Source: Spirochaetes bacterium ADurb.Bin218 (GTDB lineage: Bacteria; Spirochaetota; UBA4802; UBA5550). From it: a DNA stretch of 64,000 nt. The notes under the pieces were generated by a model that saw only the letters and a program-made list of their open reading frames with translations, was not told the DNA's origin and searched no databases. Positions 26,362 to 36,040 of this stretch are shown here, in pieces (position 1 is the stretch's first letter; every line of letters begins with the position of its first letter). The stretch lies in contig MWCI01000004.1 of the NCBI GenBank assembly GCA_002069965.1, positions 1 to 64,000 on the forward strand. Direction: 5' to 3'. Position numbers and translations under genes: made by a program.

Positions 26362-27021
26362 ATGAGGAGTAGTAAAAAACATTCTGTCCTTATAGTGGAA
26401 GATCATTCAATAGTTAGAATGGGGCTTTCGATGCTCATTTCTCAGCTTGATGATATAAGTATATGTAGTGAAGCTGAAAGTGGTGAGGCTGCTCTTGAAT
26501 TTTTGAAAAAAGAAAAGCCTGATTTAATTATAGTTGATATATCCTTGCAGGATATGAATGGCCTTGATTTGATTAAATATATAAAAAAAATAGATTCCGA
26601 AATTCCAATTCTTGTTTTGTCAGTATTTGATGAAACCTTTTATGCAGAGAGAGCTTTTGCTGCAGGAGCAATGGGTTATATAATGAAACAGGAAGCCTCA
26701 GAGGTTATTGTAAAGGCAATCAAAACAGTCCTTTCCAAACAGCTATATGCAAGTGAAATCATAAAGAATAGACTCATGATGAAGGCCTTAAGAAAACAGG
26801 AAGGAGAGGATATCTCAGTTTCATCTCTTACAGATAGAGAACTCCAGGTTTTTGAACTCATAGGGCAGGGATTTGATACACGGGAAATTGCTGAAAAACT
26901 CAGGTTAAGTGTAAAAACAGTTGATACCTATAAGGAACATATAAAAGATAAACTCAATTTAAAAAATGCAACAGAGCTAATCCAGCAGGCCTCACGATGG
27001 GAGCTTACACGGCAAAAATAG
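26362..27021 (+). CDS. NarL/FixJ-type response regulator
   Basis: 219 residues from the ATG at 26362, preceded by GAGGTG; the longer frame would need a TTG at 26350. A receiver domain (about 6-125) has acceptor D59 in IIVDISLQDMNG and Lys in GYIMKQEAS. A LuxR-type helix-turn-helix (about 150-215) has LTDRELQVFELIGQG and KTVDTYKEHIKDKL. It is the transcriptional output of the preceding kinase. Targets are unknown; the acyl-CoA dehydrogenase operon immediately downstream is a candidate by position only. Confidence 0.93.
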   Translation: MRSSKKHSVLIVEDHSIVRMGLSMLISQLDDISICSEAESGEAALEFLKKEKPDLIIVDISLQDMNGLDLIKYIKKIDSEIPILVLSVFDETFYAERAFAAGAMGYIMKQEASEVIVKAIKTVLSKQLYASEIIKNRLMMKALRKQEGEDISVSSLTDRELQVFELIGQGFDTREIAEKLRLSVKTVDTYKEHIKDKLNLKNATELIQQASRWELTRQK

Positions 27022-27201
27022 CCTTAAGTTGAATATAAGATATTCCTATCTTTTTTTAGGGATTTATCCTATGAGATAAATCAGGAGCTTGCCTAAGAAA
27101 AAAAATATAAATTGCCTCCCCATTTTTATATAGATCTGCCCGATTGTCAAAGTATTTCATCTGTGTTTTATTTTCTCCATAAAATAAAAATGGAGGTCAA
27201 C

Positions 27202-28428
27202 ATGAATACTTCACTGGAGGGACATGGTCATATATCAGCTTCATCTCTCAATACAGAAAATAACAGAAGTGTATTTGAACTCACTGAAGAACAGATTATG
27301 GTCAGGGACATGTGTCGTGATTTTGGTGAGAAAGAGCTTAAGGAACAGGCTGCAAGGATAGATAAAACGCATCAATTCCCAATGGAAACCACGAAGAAGC
27401 TGGGGGATCTTGGTATGATGGGGGTTGTATATCCTGAGGAGTATGGTGGTGCGGGTATGGATTATGTTAGCTATGCAATTGCTATAGCTGAACTATCTAA
27501 ATACTGTGCGTCAACAGGAACAATCGTTGCTGCCCACAATTCCCTCTGCATATCTCCAATATACTATTTTGGCACAGAGGAACAGAAGAAGAAATATTTA
27601 CCAAAACTCTGCAGTGGCCAACATATTGGAGCCTTTGCAATAACAGAACCTGAAGCTGGATCTGACGCAGGGGGAACCAAAACTACAGCTGTCTTTAAGA
27701 ATGGAAAATGGATACTTAATGGAACAAAAAATTTCATAACAAACGGAGGAGTTTGCGATGTCCATGTTGTGCTTGCAGTTACTGATAAGGATGCTCCTAA
27801 GGGTAAAAATACCAGTTTCTTTATTGTGGAAAAGGGAACTCCTGGTTTTTCAGTTGGCAAGCTTGAGGAGAAACTGGGTATATGTGCATCTTCCACTACA
27901 GAAATGATTTATGATAACTGTGAGATTCCTGCTGAAAATATCTTAGGCAAACCTGGAGACGGTTTCAAAATAGCAATGCATACTCTTGATGGTGGACGAG
28001 TGGGAGTGGCAGCTCAGGCTCTTGGTATTGCTCAGGCCGCTCTTGATGCTGCAGCTAATTATGCACATCAAAGATATCAATTTGGAAAACCCATAGCAAA
28101 GCAGCAGGCTATTCAATTTATGATTGCTGATATGGCAACAGAGATTGAGGCAGCATGGTTGCTTGTTTATAAAACGGCAGAGATTCTTAATACCGGTGAC
28201 AGAAGGAGAGCCTCTAAATATTCAGCTATGGCAAAGCTATACGCCTCAGAATGTGCTCATAGGTGCACTCACAGGTGTATGCAGATTCATGGAGGCTATG
28301 GCTACATCAAAGATTATGTTGCAGAGCGGCTATACAGAGATGCTCGCATAACAGAAATTTATGAAGGCACTTCAGAGATTCAGAGGCTTGTAATAGCCGG
28401 AAGTGTTTTAGCAGATTATGAAAGCTAA
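27202..28428 (+). CDS. Short-chain acyl-CoA dehydrogenase (butyryl-CoA dehydrogenase-like)
   Basis: 408 residues from the ATG at 27202, preceded by TGGAGG; the frame is open to 27112 without a ribosome site. An FAD enzyme interconverting a short acyl-CoA and its enoyl-CoA, probably butyryl/crotonyl-CoA. It shows all ACAD hallmarks: AFAITEPEAGSDAGG for FAD/substrate binding, a C-terminal RITEIYEGTSEIQR with the catalytic Glu, and RYQFGKPIAKQQAIQ. The length is slightly above the usual 380 because of an extra 25-residue N-terminal tail. No etfAB genes flank it. The next gene is a matching CoA-transferase. Confidence 0.93.
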   Translation: MNTSLEGHGHISASSLNTENNRSVFELTEEQIMVRDMCRDFGEKELKEQAARIDKTHQFPMETTKKLGDLGMMGVVYPEEYGGAGMDYVSYAIAIAELSKYCASTGTIVAAHNSLCISPIYYFGTEEQKKKYLPKLCSGQHIGAFAITEPEAGSDAGGTKTTAVFKNGKWILNGTKNFITNGGVCDVHVVLAVTDKDAPKGKNTSFFIVEKGTPGFSVGKLEEKLGICASSTTEMIYDNCEIPAENILGKPGDGFKIAMHTLDGGRVGVAAQALGIAQAALDAAANYAHQRYQFGKPIAKQQAIQFMIADMATEIEAAWLLVYKTAEILNTGDRRRASKYSAMAKLYASECAHRCTHRCMQIHGGYGYIKDYVAERLYRDARITEIYEGTSEIQRLVIAGSVLADYES

Positions 28429-28459
28429 TATAAATAATAAATACAGCCAGGAGGTTTAT

Positions 28460-29803
28460 ATGAAGTTTAAAGCAGAATACGAGAGAAAAACTGTCACTGC
28501 TGATGAGGCAGTTAAGGTTGTGAAGTCAGGGGATCTGGTTCACTATGGAGAATTTGTAATGAATTCCCATGTCCTTGACAGCGCTCTTGCACGGAGAAAA
28601 AATGAACTCCACAATGTTGAAGTACGTTCTGTATGTTGCCCCTTTGTTCCACAGATTGTCCAGCAGGATCCAGCAAGAGAACATTTTATTTACAATGACT
28701 GGCATTTTAGTACAGCAAGTAGAAGATGCCATGACAATAATCTTTGCAACTACATCTCACTTACATATCATGAGGGGCCTACTTTTTTTGAAAGGGGCTA
28801 TGTAAAGCCCGATGTTGCCATGATTAAAGTTGGTCCAATGGATAAGGCAGGATTTTTTAATCTTGGGACAAGCAATTCCATCACTTTAGCTATGTGTGAG
28901 GCTGCAAAGATTGTAATTGCAGAGGTAAATGAGTCAGTGCCAAAATGCCTTGGTGGTGCAAGTGAGTCTATCCATATTTCTCAGATAGACTATATTGTTC
29001 ATGGAGACAATAAGCCTCTTCTGGAATTGCCAGAGATACCTGTTTCTGATGTTGATAAAAAGATTGCAGAGATTGTTATGAATGAGATACCAGATAGAGC
29101 ATGTGTTCAGCTTGGTATAGGTGCGATGCCCAATATTGTTGGTGCAATGATTGCAGATTCAGATTTAAAAGATCTTGGCGTTCATACAGAGATGCTTGTA
29201 GATTCCTTTGTGGACATGTATAACAGAGGAAAGATTACAGGTAAGTATAAAAATATAGATAAAGGAAAGATAGTCTATACCTTTGCCATGGGGACAAAAA
29301 AGCTTTATGACTTCCTTGATAATAATCCTGTATGTGCAAGCTATCCTGTGAGCTATACAAACGATCCTTTCCGCATTGCCCAGAATGACAATGTAATTGC
29401 TATAAATAATGCTGTTGAGATAGACCTCTATGGTCAGGTATGCTCTGAATCTTCAGGTATAAGACACATCTCTGGAACAGGTGGCCAGTTCGATTTTATA
29501 TTTGGAGCATATAGATCAAGGGGGGGTAAAGGTCTTATTTGCCTTAGATCTGCGAATGTCAAAGATGGAAAGGTGATTTCCAGAATAGTTCCAACATTAC
29601 CACCTGGAGCAACTGTGACAGTTCCACGCAGTATAACCAATTATGTTGTTACAGAGTATGGAGTAGCAATGCTTAAGGCAAAATCAACATGGCAAAGAGC
29701 TGAGGAGCTTATAAATATTGCACATCCTGCAGTGAGAGATGAGCTTATCAAAATGGCAGAAAAGCAGAAGATATGGGTAAGGTCCAATAAGTTGAGTGCT
29801 TAA
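28460..29803 (+). CDS. Butyryl/4-hydroxybutyrate:acetate CoA-transferase family enzyme
   Basis: 447 residues from ATG 28460 behind AGGAGG. It belongs to the acetyl-CoA hydrolase/transferase family (Cat1, AbfT, But). It moves CoA between acetate and a short acyl group through a glutamyl-CoA intermediate. The signature CSESSGIRHISGTGGQFDF is intact, and SRGGKGLICL and VTEYGVAMLKAKS follow in the expected places. Together with the preceding dehydrogenase it could make butyrate from crotonyl-CoA, or activate butyrate for oxidation. The exact acyl substrate cannot be read from sequence. The two genes are 31 bases apart and followed by a strong terminator. Confidence 0.9.
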   Translation: MKFKAEYERKTVTADEAVKVVKSGDLVHYGEFVMNSHVLDSALARRKNELHNVEVRSVCCPFVPQIVQQDPAREHFIYNDWHFSTASRRCHDNNLCNYISLTYHEGPTFFERGYVKPDVAMIKVGPMDKAGFFNLGTSNSITLAMCEAAKIVIAEVNESVPKCLGGASESIHISQIDYIVHGDNKPLLELPEIPVSDVDKKIAEIVMNEIPDRACVQLGIGAMPNIVGAMIADSDLKDLGVHTEMLVDSFVDMYNRGKITGKYKNIDKGKIVYTFAMGTKKLYDFLDNNPVCASYPVSYTNDPFRIAQNDNVIAINNAVEIDLYGQVCSESSGIRHISGTGGQFDFIFGAYRSRGGKGLICLRSANVKDGKVISRIVPTLPPGATVTVPRSITNYVVTEYGVAMLKAKSTWQRAEELINIAHPAVRDELIKMAEKQKIWVRSNKLSA

Positions 29804-29855
29804 CAACACTAACACTGTTACTGGCTGTGTCTGTTTCTAAATAAGCCTTTTTTTT

Positions 29856-29884
29856 AAGGAGGAGTCAATCTCCTCCTTTTTTTT
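29856..29884 (+). terminator. Rho-independent terminator
   Basis: Stem AAGGAGGAG / CTCCTCCTT with a 5-base loop followed by a long T-run, 53 bases after the CoA-transferase stop. Beyond the terminator, up to the small gene at 30078, I see nothing but AT-rich sequence. Confidence 0.9.
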
Positions 29885-30077
29885 ATGAAACGAGACTATT
29901 ATTGGCCCATGTTATAAAATTCATTATTTAACAGCAAAAACTATTTCCTTGGGATTATCACTTTGAGGCCGAAATTTTTTTATCTCCTAATATTTTTTGA
30001 CTCAAATTAGTTTTCTTTATATATTACACTTAAGCACAGGGAATAAGTGCTTCTATGATTTAAAGGAGGTGTTTGTT

Positions 30078-30329
30078 ATGAATGAAGATCTTAATTTAAT
30101 AGAATCACAAATTCTCAGGATATTCAAAAATAATCAAAAGCAGGCAGATGATAGCCTTGAGTTTGATATAGTGCTGCAGCAGTCGCTGAAGGCTCTCTCT
30201 GACAACTTTGATATGCTTGTTGACTCCCTTGTCAAAAAGGGGTATTTGCGCAAAAGTGGTAAGACACTTATTTTGACGGATAAGGGGGATCAGCATATCT
30301 ACAAGAAAAAGCTTTATAGCGACTATTGA
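30078..30329 (+). CDS. Small winged-helix-like protein of unknown function
   Basis: 83 residues from the ATG at 30078, which has an ideal AAAGGAGGTG Shine-Dalgarno sequence; the frame is open to 29997 but the upstream part is unsupported. Helices followed by KKGYLRKSGKTLILTDKGDQH resemble the recognition helix and beta-wing of a small winged-helix protein (L.KKGYL......LTDKG is common in MarR- and PadR-like wings). A DNA-binding role is possible, not shown. It is flanked by terminators on both sides, so it is a single-gene transcript. Confidence 0.7.
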   Translation: MNEDLNLIESQILRIFKNNQKQADDSLEFDIVLQQSLKALSDNFDMLVDSLVKKGYLRKSGKTLILTDKGDQHIYKKKLYSDY

Positions 30330-30370
30330 TTAGCTGGATATCTATGGACAGAGATTTTGTATTAATAAGT

Positions 30371-30418
30371 TGATTGGCTGCTAAAGAAATCTTTTAGGCA
30401 GCCAATCATAAGTTTTTA
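30371..30418 (+). terminator. Rho-independent terminator
   Basis: Perfect 11-bp outer stem TGATTGGCTGC / GCAGCCAATCA, extended inward by a TAAAGA/TTTTA pairing, then TAAGTTTTT. It closes the small gene at 30078. From 30419 to 30641 the gap is AT-rich leader/promoter sequence in which I can assign no further element. Confidence 0.8.
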
Positions 30419-30641
30419 TATAATTTGTGTAATTTAGGGCATTGTGCGGAGTATATTAAAAAATTATAGCTCTCTTTTTTGGACATTTTTTTTGATTTGT
30501 AAAAAATAATTGCAACTTTTTTTATACCATTTTTGTTTGTCCCTTTGATTTTAATCATTCAAACTTGTTCAAAAGCTCTCCAATGAAATTCTATCTTTGA
30601 GACTTTAACAGGTAAAAAATATCATTAAACAGAGGTTTTTG

Positions 30642-31568
30642 ATGAATCAATACACAAAAGAAGTTGTAATTGCCCGGAGTGAGCCTAAACTCTTCAATAT
30701 GTTTTCAAATCTGAAGGGGATTTTTGCCATACTTTTTATTTTGATTAATACTCTTATTGGCTATCCTTTTTTGCTCACAGCTGCATTTTTAAAATTGCTT
30801 ATACCTTTCCATTTTTCCAGGAAGCTGTGGACAAAGGTGCTTATTGTAATAGCTACAATCTGGATTGAAAACAACAACTTTCTGTTCCGCAAATTGCTCG
30901 GTATAAAAATTAATAGCAGTGGTGAAGAAAATTTTTCCAGAAAAGAGTGGTATCTTGTTTTATCAAATCATCAAACATGGTCTGATATAATTATCCTGCA
31001 GATGTTTTTTAATAAAAAAATCCCACTCCTTAAATTTTTTATTAAAAAAGAATTGATATGGGTCCCCCTTCTTGGAATAGCATGGTGGGCACTTGACTTC
31101 CCCTTTATGAAAAGATATAGCTCAGAATTTTTGAAAAAAAATCCATCTCTAAAAGGAAAGGATATAGAGGCCACAAAGAAGGCCTGCGAGAAATTTCGTT
31201 ACACTCCTGTAAGCATAATGAACTTTGTTGAGGGAACTCGCTTTACAAAGGCAAGACATGAAAGACAGCAATCCACTTATAAAAACCTACTCAAGCCTAA
31301 GGCAGGTGGAGTTGCTTTTGTATTTTCATCAATGGGCAATATCATTCACTGTATACTTGATGTTACAATAAAATATCCATCACGGGATTTTAGTTTCTGG
31401 CACTTCCTCTGTGGCAGAATAAAGGAGGTGCATATTCATGTGGAGAAAATTCCTGTAACACCGGAACTTATTGGAGATTATGAAAATGATTCACAGTATC
31501 AGGAAAGTTTTAAAAAATGGATAAATGAACTGTGGCTAAAAAAAGATAAGCAATTTGATTCAATATAA
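30642..31568 (+). CDS. Lysophospholipid acyltransferase (YihG/PlsC-like)
   Basis: 308 residues from ATG 30642 (AGAGG upstream; an adjacent TTG is unnecessary). A membrane-bound 1-acylglycerol-3-phosphate acyltransferase family member. The HX4D catalytic motif is NHQTWSD, and the acceptor-site motif is FVEGTRF. Two hydrophobic stretches at about 27-55 and 62-75 anchor the N-terminus. Length and motif context match the YihG/LCLAT subgroup more than the shorter PlsC. It should add an acyl chain to a lysophospholipid at the inner membrane. The gene stands alone, between hairpins. Confidence 0.85.
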   Translation: MNQYTKEVVIARSEPKLFNMFSNLKGIFAILFILINTLIGYPFLLTAAFLKLLIPFHFSRKLWTKVLIVIATIWIENNNFLFRKLLGIKINSSGEENFSRKEWYLVLSNHQTWSDIIILQMFFNKKIPLLKFFIKKELIWVPLLGIAWWALDFPFMKRYSSEFLKKNPSLKGKDIEATKKACEKFRYTPVSIMNFVEGTRFTKARHERQQSTYKNLLKPKAGGVAFVFSSMGNIIHCILDVTIKYPSRDFSFWHFLCGRIKEVHIHVEKIPVTPELIGDYENDSQYQESFKKWINELWLKKDKQFDSI

Positions 31569-31606
31569 AAATTCAGTTTTTAAATAAACTTTTTTTCCTT
31601 GAAAAA

Positions 31607-31644
31607 AAAGCCTGCATAAGAGAATTGTGAAATATGCAGGCTTT
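31607..31644 (-). terminator. Hairpin with a T-tract on the minus strand, before mfd
   Basis: Perfect 12-bp stem AAAGCCTGCATA / TATGCAGGCTTT with a 14-base loop. Read on the minus strand it is followed by a T-run, as in an intrinsic terminator, while on the plus strand CCCC follows. It sits 39 bases after the acyltransferase stop and may still end that transcript or block antisense transcription from mfd. Confidence 0.5.
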
Positions 31645-31686
31645 CCCCATAATAATGTCCACTGATAATTTATGTAAAGGTCATAT

Positions 31687-34600
31687 ATGATCCTTAAGGA
31701 ATTGATAGATAGAATAAAAAATTCCTCTCATTTTTCTAAAATGATAGAGGAGCTATATAACTCCTTTTCCATTGAGGGAGTTTCCAGGGAATCCTTTCCG
31801 TTCTTTATTTCACTTTTCTTTTACAGCAGAGGGGATCAAATTCTTGTAGTAACAGAAAATCAAGAAAAGCTCAATAATCTTTATAATGATTTAACTGTCT
31901 TTGTAGATGAAAAGTATCTATTTAAATTTCCATCGTGGGAAATTCTTCCCTATGAGTTTGTCTATCCCCTTGAGCAGATTGAAAGAGAAAGGATAACTGC
32001 CATATATAGGATTTTATCAGGTGATCCAGCAATTGTAATTACCTCAGTAGATGCTATTATGCGTAAAATTCCATCTCAGAAATTTTTTTTGAAACGTGGA
32101 CTTGCTCTTAATTTAAATGAGGAGTATCCCTTTGATGATATAATAAATACTCTTGTGGAGTATGGTTATACAAGGGAGGCTAAGGTTGAAGCCTTTGGTC
32201 AATTTTCTGTCAAAGGAGGGATTATTGATGTTTTTTTACCTTCAAGGGATAATCCCATAAGAATTGATTTCTTTGGTGACACTGTTGAATCCATAAGAGA
32301 ATTCAATCCAGAGACTCAAGTGTCAATTGTAGAGAACTTTCTTGATTCTATTACAATTTATCCCCGCAGAGAGCTCGTATTATTTAAAAGTGAAAAAGAA
32401 AAGCTCAAAGAAAAACTGAGTCATTATTTAAAAGATTCTCAGGATATTCCAGAGGATTTAAAAAATTGGCTGAACAGAGATATTGAACTGGATAAGATTC
32501 CTGGGATTTTAGACTACTTCCATGATGTTATAGAAACCGACTCCATAGTGAATTTTTTCCCGGATGATGCTATGGTAGTTCTTCTTGAATGGAACGAGCT
32601 TCTTTCAAGAAAAAATATCATAACAACACATTATGAGGATTTGTATAGGAGGAAGTCTCACTTCCAACATATTCTTCCACCAGAAACTTTGTTGGATTAT
32701 TCTCTTCCTGAAGAGCTCCATGAGAGGTCAGTTAAAATACAGAGTTTTACAGCCACAGTGGGAGCTTTTACTTTTGCCATGAAAAGCTTGCCCAATTTTC
32801 AGGGCAGAATTAAGAATTTAAGAGAAGAAATAGCTGCAAGACTTTCCAGTGGATGGAATATAGTGATGACCACTTCTTTTGAGGGTCAGGCAAGAAGACT
32901 CTTTGATCTCTTTAGCGAATTTTCACCAAACAGTGATTTTTCTCAATTTAATAGCAATAATCCCTTTAACATAGTTCTTAGCCCACTTTCAGCAGGTCTT
33001 GAAATATCAGATATAAAAACTTTTCTGTTAACAGATCATGATATATTTGGGAAGAGCTACAGAAAGAGAAGAACCTTTAAAAGCAAGAGCTCACGCCCAA
33101 TTGAGTCATTTCTGGATCTTAAACCTGGGGATTATGTAGTTCACATAAATCATGGGATAGGAATTTTTAAGAACATAGAGAGGATGACAGCGGGCGGTGT
33201 TGAAAGGGATTTTTTGGTGATTCAGTATGAGGGAGAAGACAGGCTATACGTTTCCCTTGAACAAATATCTCTTGTCCAGAAATATATAGGCCTTGATGGC
33301 AAAAAACCTCGCATCGATGCACTTGGGAAAAAATCTGCATGGAACAGGATAAGAGAAAAAGTCCGTGAATCGGTTGAAGAAATAGCCAGAGAGTTAATAA
33401 AGATCTATTCTCAAAGAAGTGCTCTTAAAGGCTTTAGATTTCCCCCTGATACTCAGTGGCAGGAGGAGTTTGAGGCATTATTTGAATACGAAGAGACTCC
33501 AGACCAGATAAGTGCAATTGAAGACGTGAAGGATGATATGGAAAGCGATAAGCCAATGGATAGGCTTATATGTGGAGATGTAGGCTTTGGCAAGACAGAG
33601 GTTGCAATAAGAGCTTCTTTCAAAGCCTGTATGGCTGGCAAACAGGTTGCAATTTTAGTTCCGACAACAATTCTGGCAATGCAGCACTTTGAGACTTTCA
33701 AAAAGAGATTTAAGGACTATCCTGTTTCTATAGAAATGGTATCGCGTTTTAGAACAAAAGGGGAAATCATAAAGATTAAAGATAGGCTTTCACGAGGGGA
33801 GATTGATATAGTGATAGGAACTCATGCCCTTCTGTCTGCTGATGTAAAGATAAAAAATATGGGCCTTTTGATAATTGATGAGGAGCAGCGCTTTGGAGTA
33901 AAGCATAAAGAACAGCTTAAGAAATTCAGGGCAACAGTTGATGTTCTCACTCTTTCAGCAACGCCAATACCAAGGACTTTGCATATTTCGATGTCTGGTA
34001 TAAGAGATCTTTCGATTATTGCAACTCCTCCAGAAAACAGACAGCCTATTGAAACCTATGTCCTTGAGGATAATGCTGATATCTTAAGAGATGCAATCAT
34101 AAAAGAAATCCAGCGGGGAGGGCAGGTTTTTTATGTTCATAATAGAGTTCAGACTATTGAAGCTCAAATGGTTCTATTGAGAAATCTTGTGCCAGAGGCA
34201 AAATTTTGTATTGCCCATGGACAGATGCATGAGCATGAGCTTGAGGATATAATGATTGATTTTCTTAACCGAAAATATGATGTTCTAATAAGCACAACAA
34301 TTATCGAATCTGGCCTGGATATGCCAAATGTAAACACAATAATTATAAACAGAGCAGATACCTTCGGACTTTCACAACTTTATCAACTTAAAGGCAGAGT
34401 TGGGAGATCGGATAAGAAGGCCTATGCTTATCTTTTTTATCCAAAGCATATATCTTTAACAGAAGAAGCACAAAAGAGATTGCAGGTTATTTCAGAGTAT
34501 TCAGATCTTGGTAGTGGCTTCAAAATAGCAATGAAGGATCTGGAAATTAGAGGGGCAGGCAATATACTTGGGCTTGAACAATCAGGAAATATTATGGATG

Positions 34601-35121
34601 TGGGCTTTGATCTCTATTGTCAGATGCTTGAAGAGGAAGTGAGAAAGATAAAGGGAGAGGAAATAAAGCCATATTTTAGAACATCGGTATTCTTTAAAGT
34701 GAGTTTTTATATACCAGAAACCTACATAGCAGATGAAAAACAAAAGATTGAGTTCTATAAGAGATTTGAGGCCTGTGAAACAGTCGAAGAAGTAGATGTT
34801 CTCGAAAAGGAAATGATTGATAGATTTGGAGCTCCTCCTGAGGAGGTTAGAACTCTTGTGGAGCTTGAAAGAATAAGAGCCCTTGCCTCAAGGCTTTATA
34901 TAGAGGAGATTCTTGAAGAAAACAACAAAATTAATATTAAGATCACCTCTCAATGCACAATATCACCTGATCTTTTGCTTAAATCCATATCATCAGATAA
35001 GAGATTTACCATAAATCCCAAATATCCAGAAATTCTGCAGTTTACGCCAGGTAAAATCCCCATAGAAAAAAAGCTAATGGAGATTAAAAAATGGTTGCAA
35101 CAATTTTTAATTTTATCTTGA
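31687..35121 (+). CDS. mfd: Transcription-repair coupling factor Mfd
   Basis: 1144 residues, full length for the family. It displaces RNA polymerase stalled at DNA damage and recruits UvrA. Order: an N-terminal UvrB-like module (about 1-350), RNA polymerase-interacting CarD-like domain (about 470-560; LKPGDYVVHINHGIGIF), superfamily 2 translocase with Walker A GDVGFGKT (630-637) and DEEQ (731-734), motif GRVGRSDKKAYAYL, then the C-terminal TRCF domain (about 1000-1110). Nothing is missing. It is followed 69 bases later by a SurA-like lipoprotein gene. Confidence 0.97.
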   Translation: MILKELIDRIKNSSHFSKMIEELYNSFSIEGVSRESFPFFISLFFYSRGDQILVVTENQEKLNNLYNDLTVFVDEKYLFKFPSWEILPYEFVYPLEQIERERITAIYRILSGDPAIVITSVDAIMRKIPSQKFFLKRGLALNLNEEYPFDDIINTLVEYGYTREAKVEAFGQFSVKGGIIDVFLPSRDNPIRIDFFGDTVESIREFNPETQVSIVENFLDSITIYPRRELVLFKSEKEKLKEKLSHYLKDSQDIPEDLKNWLNRDIELDKIPGILDYFHDVIETDSIVNFFPDDAMVVLLEWNELLSRKNIITTHYEDLYRRKSHFQHILPPETLLDYSLPEELHERSVKIQSFTATVGAFTFAMKSLPNFQGRIKNLREEIAARLSSGWNIVMTTSFEGQARRLFDLFSEFSPNSDFSQFNSNNPFNIVLSPLSAGLEISDIKTFLLTDHDIFGKSYRKRRTFKSKSSRPIESFLDLKPGDYVVHINHGIGIFKNIERMTAGGVERDFLVIQYEGEDRLYVSLEQISLVQKYIGLDGKKPRIDALGKKSAWNRIREKVRESVEEIARELIKIYSQRSALKGFRFPPDTQWQEEFEALFEYEETPDQISAIEDVKDDMESDKPMDRLICGDVGFGKTEVAIRASFKACMAGKQVAILVPTTILAMQHFETFKKRFKDYPVSIEMVSRFRTKGEIIKIKDRLSRGEIDIVIGTHALLSADVKIKNMGLLIIDEEQRFGVKHKEQLKKFRATVDVLTLSATPIPRTLHISMSGIRDLSIIATPPENRQPIETYVLEDNADILRDAIIKEIQRGGQVFYVHNRVQTIEAQMVLLRNLVPEAKFCIAHGQMHEHELEDIMIDFLNRKYDVLISTTIIESGLDMPNVNTIIINRADTFGLSQLYQLKGRVGRSDKKAYAYLFYPKHISLTEEAQKRLQVISEYSDLGSGFKIAMKDLEIRGAGNILGLEQSGNIMDVGFDLYCQMLEEEVRKIKGEEIKPYFRTSVFFKVSFYIPETYIADEKQKIEFYKRFEACETVEEVDVLEKEMIDRFGAPPEEVRTLVELERIRALASRLYIEEILEENNKINIKITSQCTISPDLLLKSISSDKRFTINPKYPEILQFTPGKIPIEKKLMEIKKWLQQFLILS

Positions 35122-35190
35122 ATTACCAGAAGGCTGGAATTATTCCCCTCAATATAAATTAAAAAATAATTTTAAAATAAGGATTGTTTT

Positions 35191-35850
35191 ATGATAAAAA
35201 AAAGAGATTTAGCTGTGTTAGTTGCATTGATTTTTGCATTTTTTTCAATCTCCTGCAATAAGTTTACAGGAGAGACAGCTGCAACAATTGATGGAAAGAA
35301 GATAACCATCGAGGAAGTAAATAAGTTTTATTATATCCAAAATAAACTCCTCACAAATATTGATTCAAATGAGGAAATAGATAAGCTGGCAGAAAATCCT
35401 GCTTATGCAAATCATCCATTTTTGAACAAAGCAAATTTTTTAGATCACTTAATAGCTCAAAAGGTTCTTTACGAAAAGGCTATGGAAGATAAAGAAATAA
35501 ATAAGGATGAGCTTAAGGCTCTTCTTGAAATGGTAAAGATGCAGACAGCAGCTCAGTATTATCTTTCTAAAAAGCTAAAAAATAAGATTTCAGTATCAGA
35601 TGATGAAGTTAATAAAATTTATAACGAAAACAGAGCAAGATTTGCAGGAAGAACTGCAGATGAATCAGAAAATTATATAAAACAGCAGCTTTTTGCTCAA
35701 AAGTCAAGAGTTGAGGCAGATAAGCTTGTTCGGGAAATTCTTGCTGAGCACTCCATAAAAAAAGATGGCTTCAAGGAATATCTGGAAAAGAATAAAAAGT
35801 CTGCTCCTGTAGAAGAAAATAAATCAGAAACAACCCCGGCACAAAAATAA
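35191..35850 (+). CDS. SurA N-terminal-like lipoprotein chaperone
   Basis: 219 residues. The signal peptide ends in a lipobox FSISC (C22), so it should be an envelope lipoprotein. The body matches the SurA_N type of chaperone domain: a short strand AATIDGKKITIEEVNKF, then long helices through LIAQKVLYEKAMED and ISVSDDEVNKIYNENRARF. No parvulin isomerase domain follows, so it would act as a chaperone for exported proteins only. The C-terminus is Lys/Glu/Pro-rich and probably disordered. It lies behind mfd and ends at a strong terminator. Confidence 0.8.
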   Translation: MIKKRDLAVLVALIFAFFSISCNKFTGETAATIDGKKITIEEVNKFYYIQNKLLTNIDSNEEIDKLAENPAYANHPFLNKANFLDHLIAQKVLYEKAMEDKEINKDELKALLEMVKMQTAAQYYLSKKLKNKISVSDDEVNKIYNENRARFAGRTADESENYIKQQLFAQKSRVEADKLVREILAEHSIKKDGFKEYLEKNKKSAPVEENKSETTPAQK

Positions 35851-35862
35851 AATTCTGAAATA

Positions 35863-35894
35863 AAAAGGCTAATCGGTAAAGATTAGCCTTTTTT
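35863..35894 (+). terminator. Rho-independent terminator
   Basis: Stem AAAAAGGCTAATC / GATTAGCCTTTTTT with a 5-base loop, 12 bases after the SurA-like gene's stop. The A-run before and T-run after also allow activity on the other strand. Confidence 0.9.
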
Positions 35895-36040
35895 GATTAA
35901 AAATATTCTGTTACAGATCATATTTCTATTGACTTATATTGACTTAAGGTTTATAATCATAAAAAACTAAGAAAGGAATTTTAGTCAGACTTTATTTAGG
36001 TCATTTCTTAACTTAAAATATTATGATGAGGTTTTTTGTG

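Noticed and set aside
27061-27082. Perfect 8-bp hairpin GATTTATC/GATAAATC after the NarL-type regulator
   Set aside because: No T-run follows on either strand, so it was not called a terminator. It may still be an operator-like dyad but nothing supports that.
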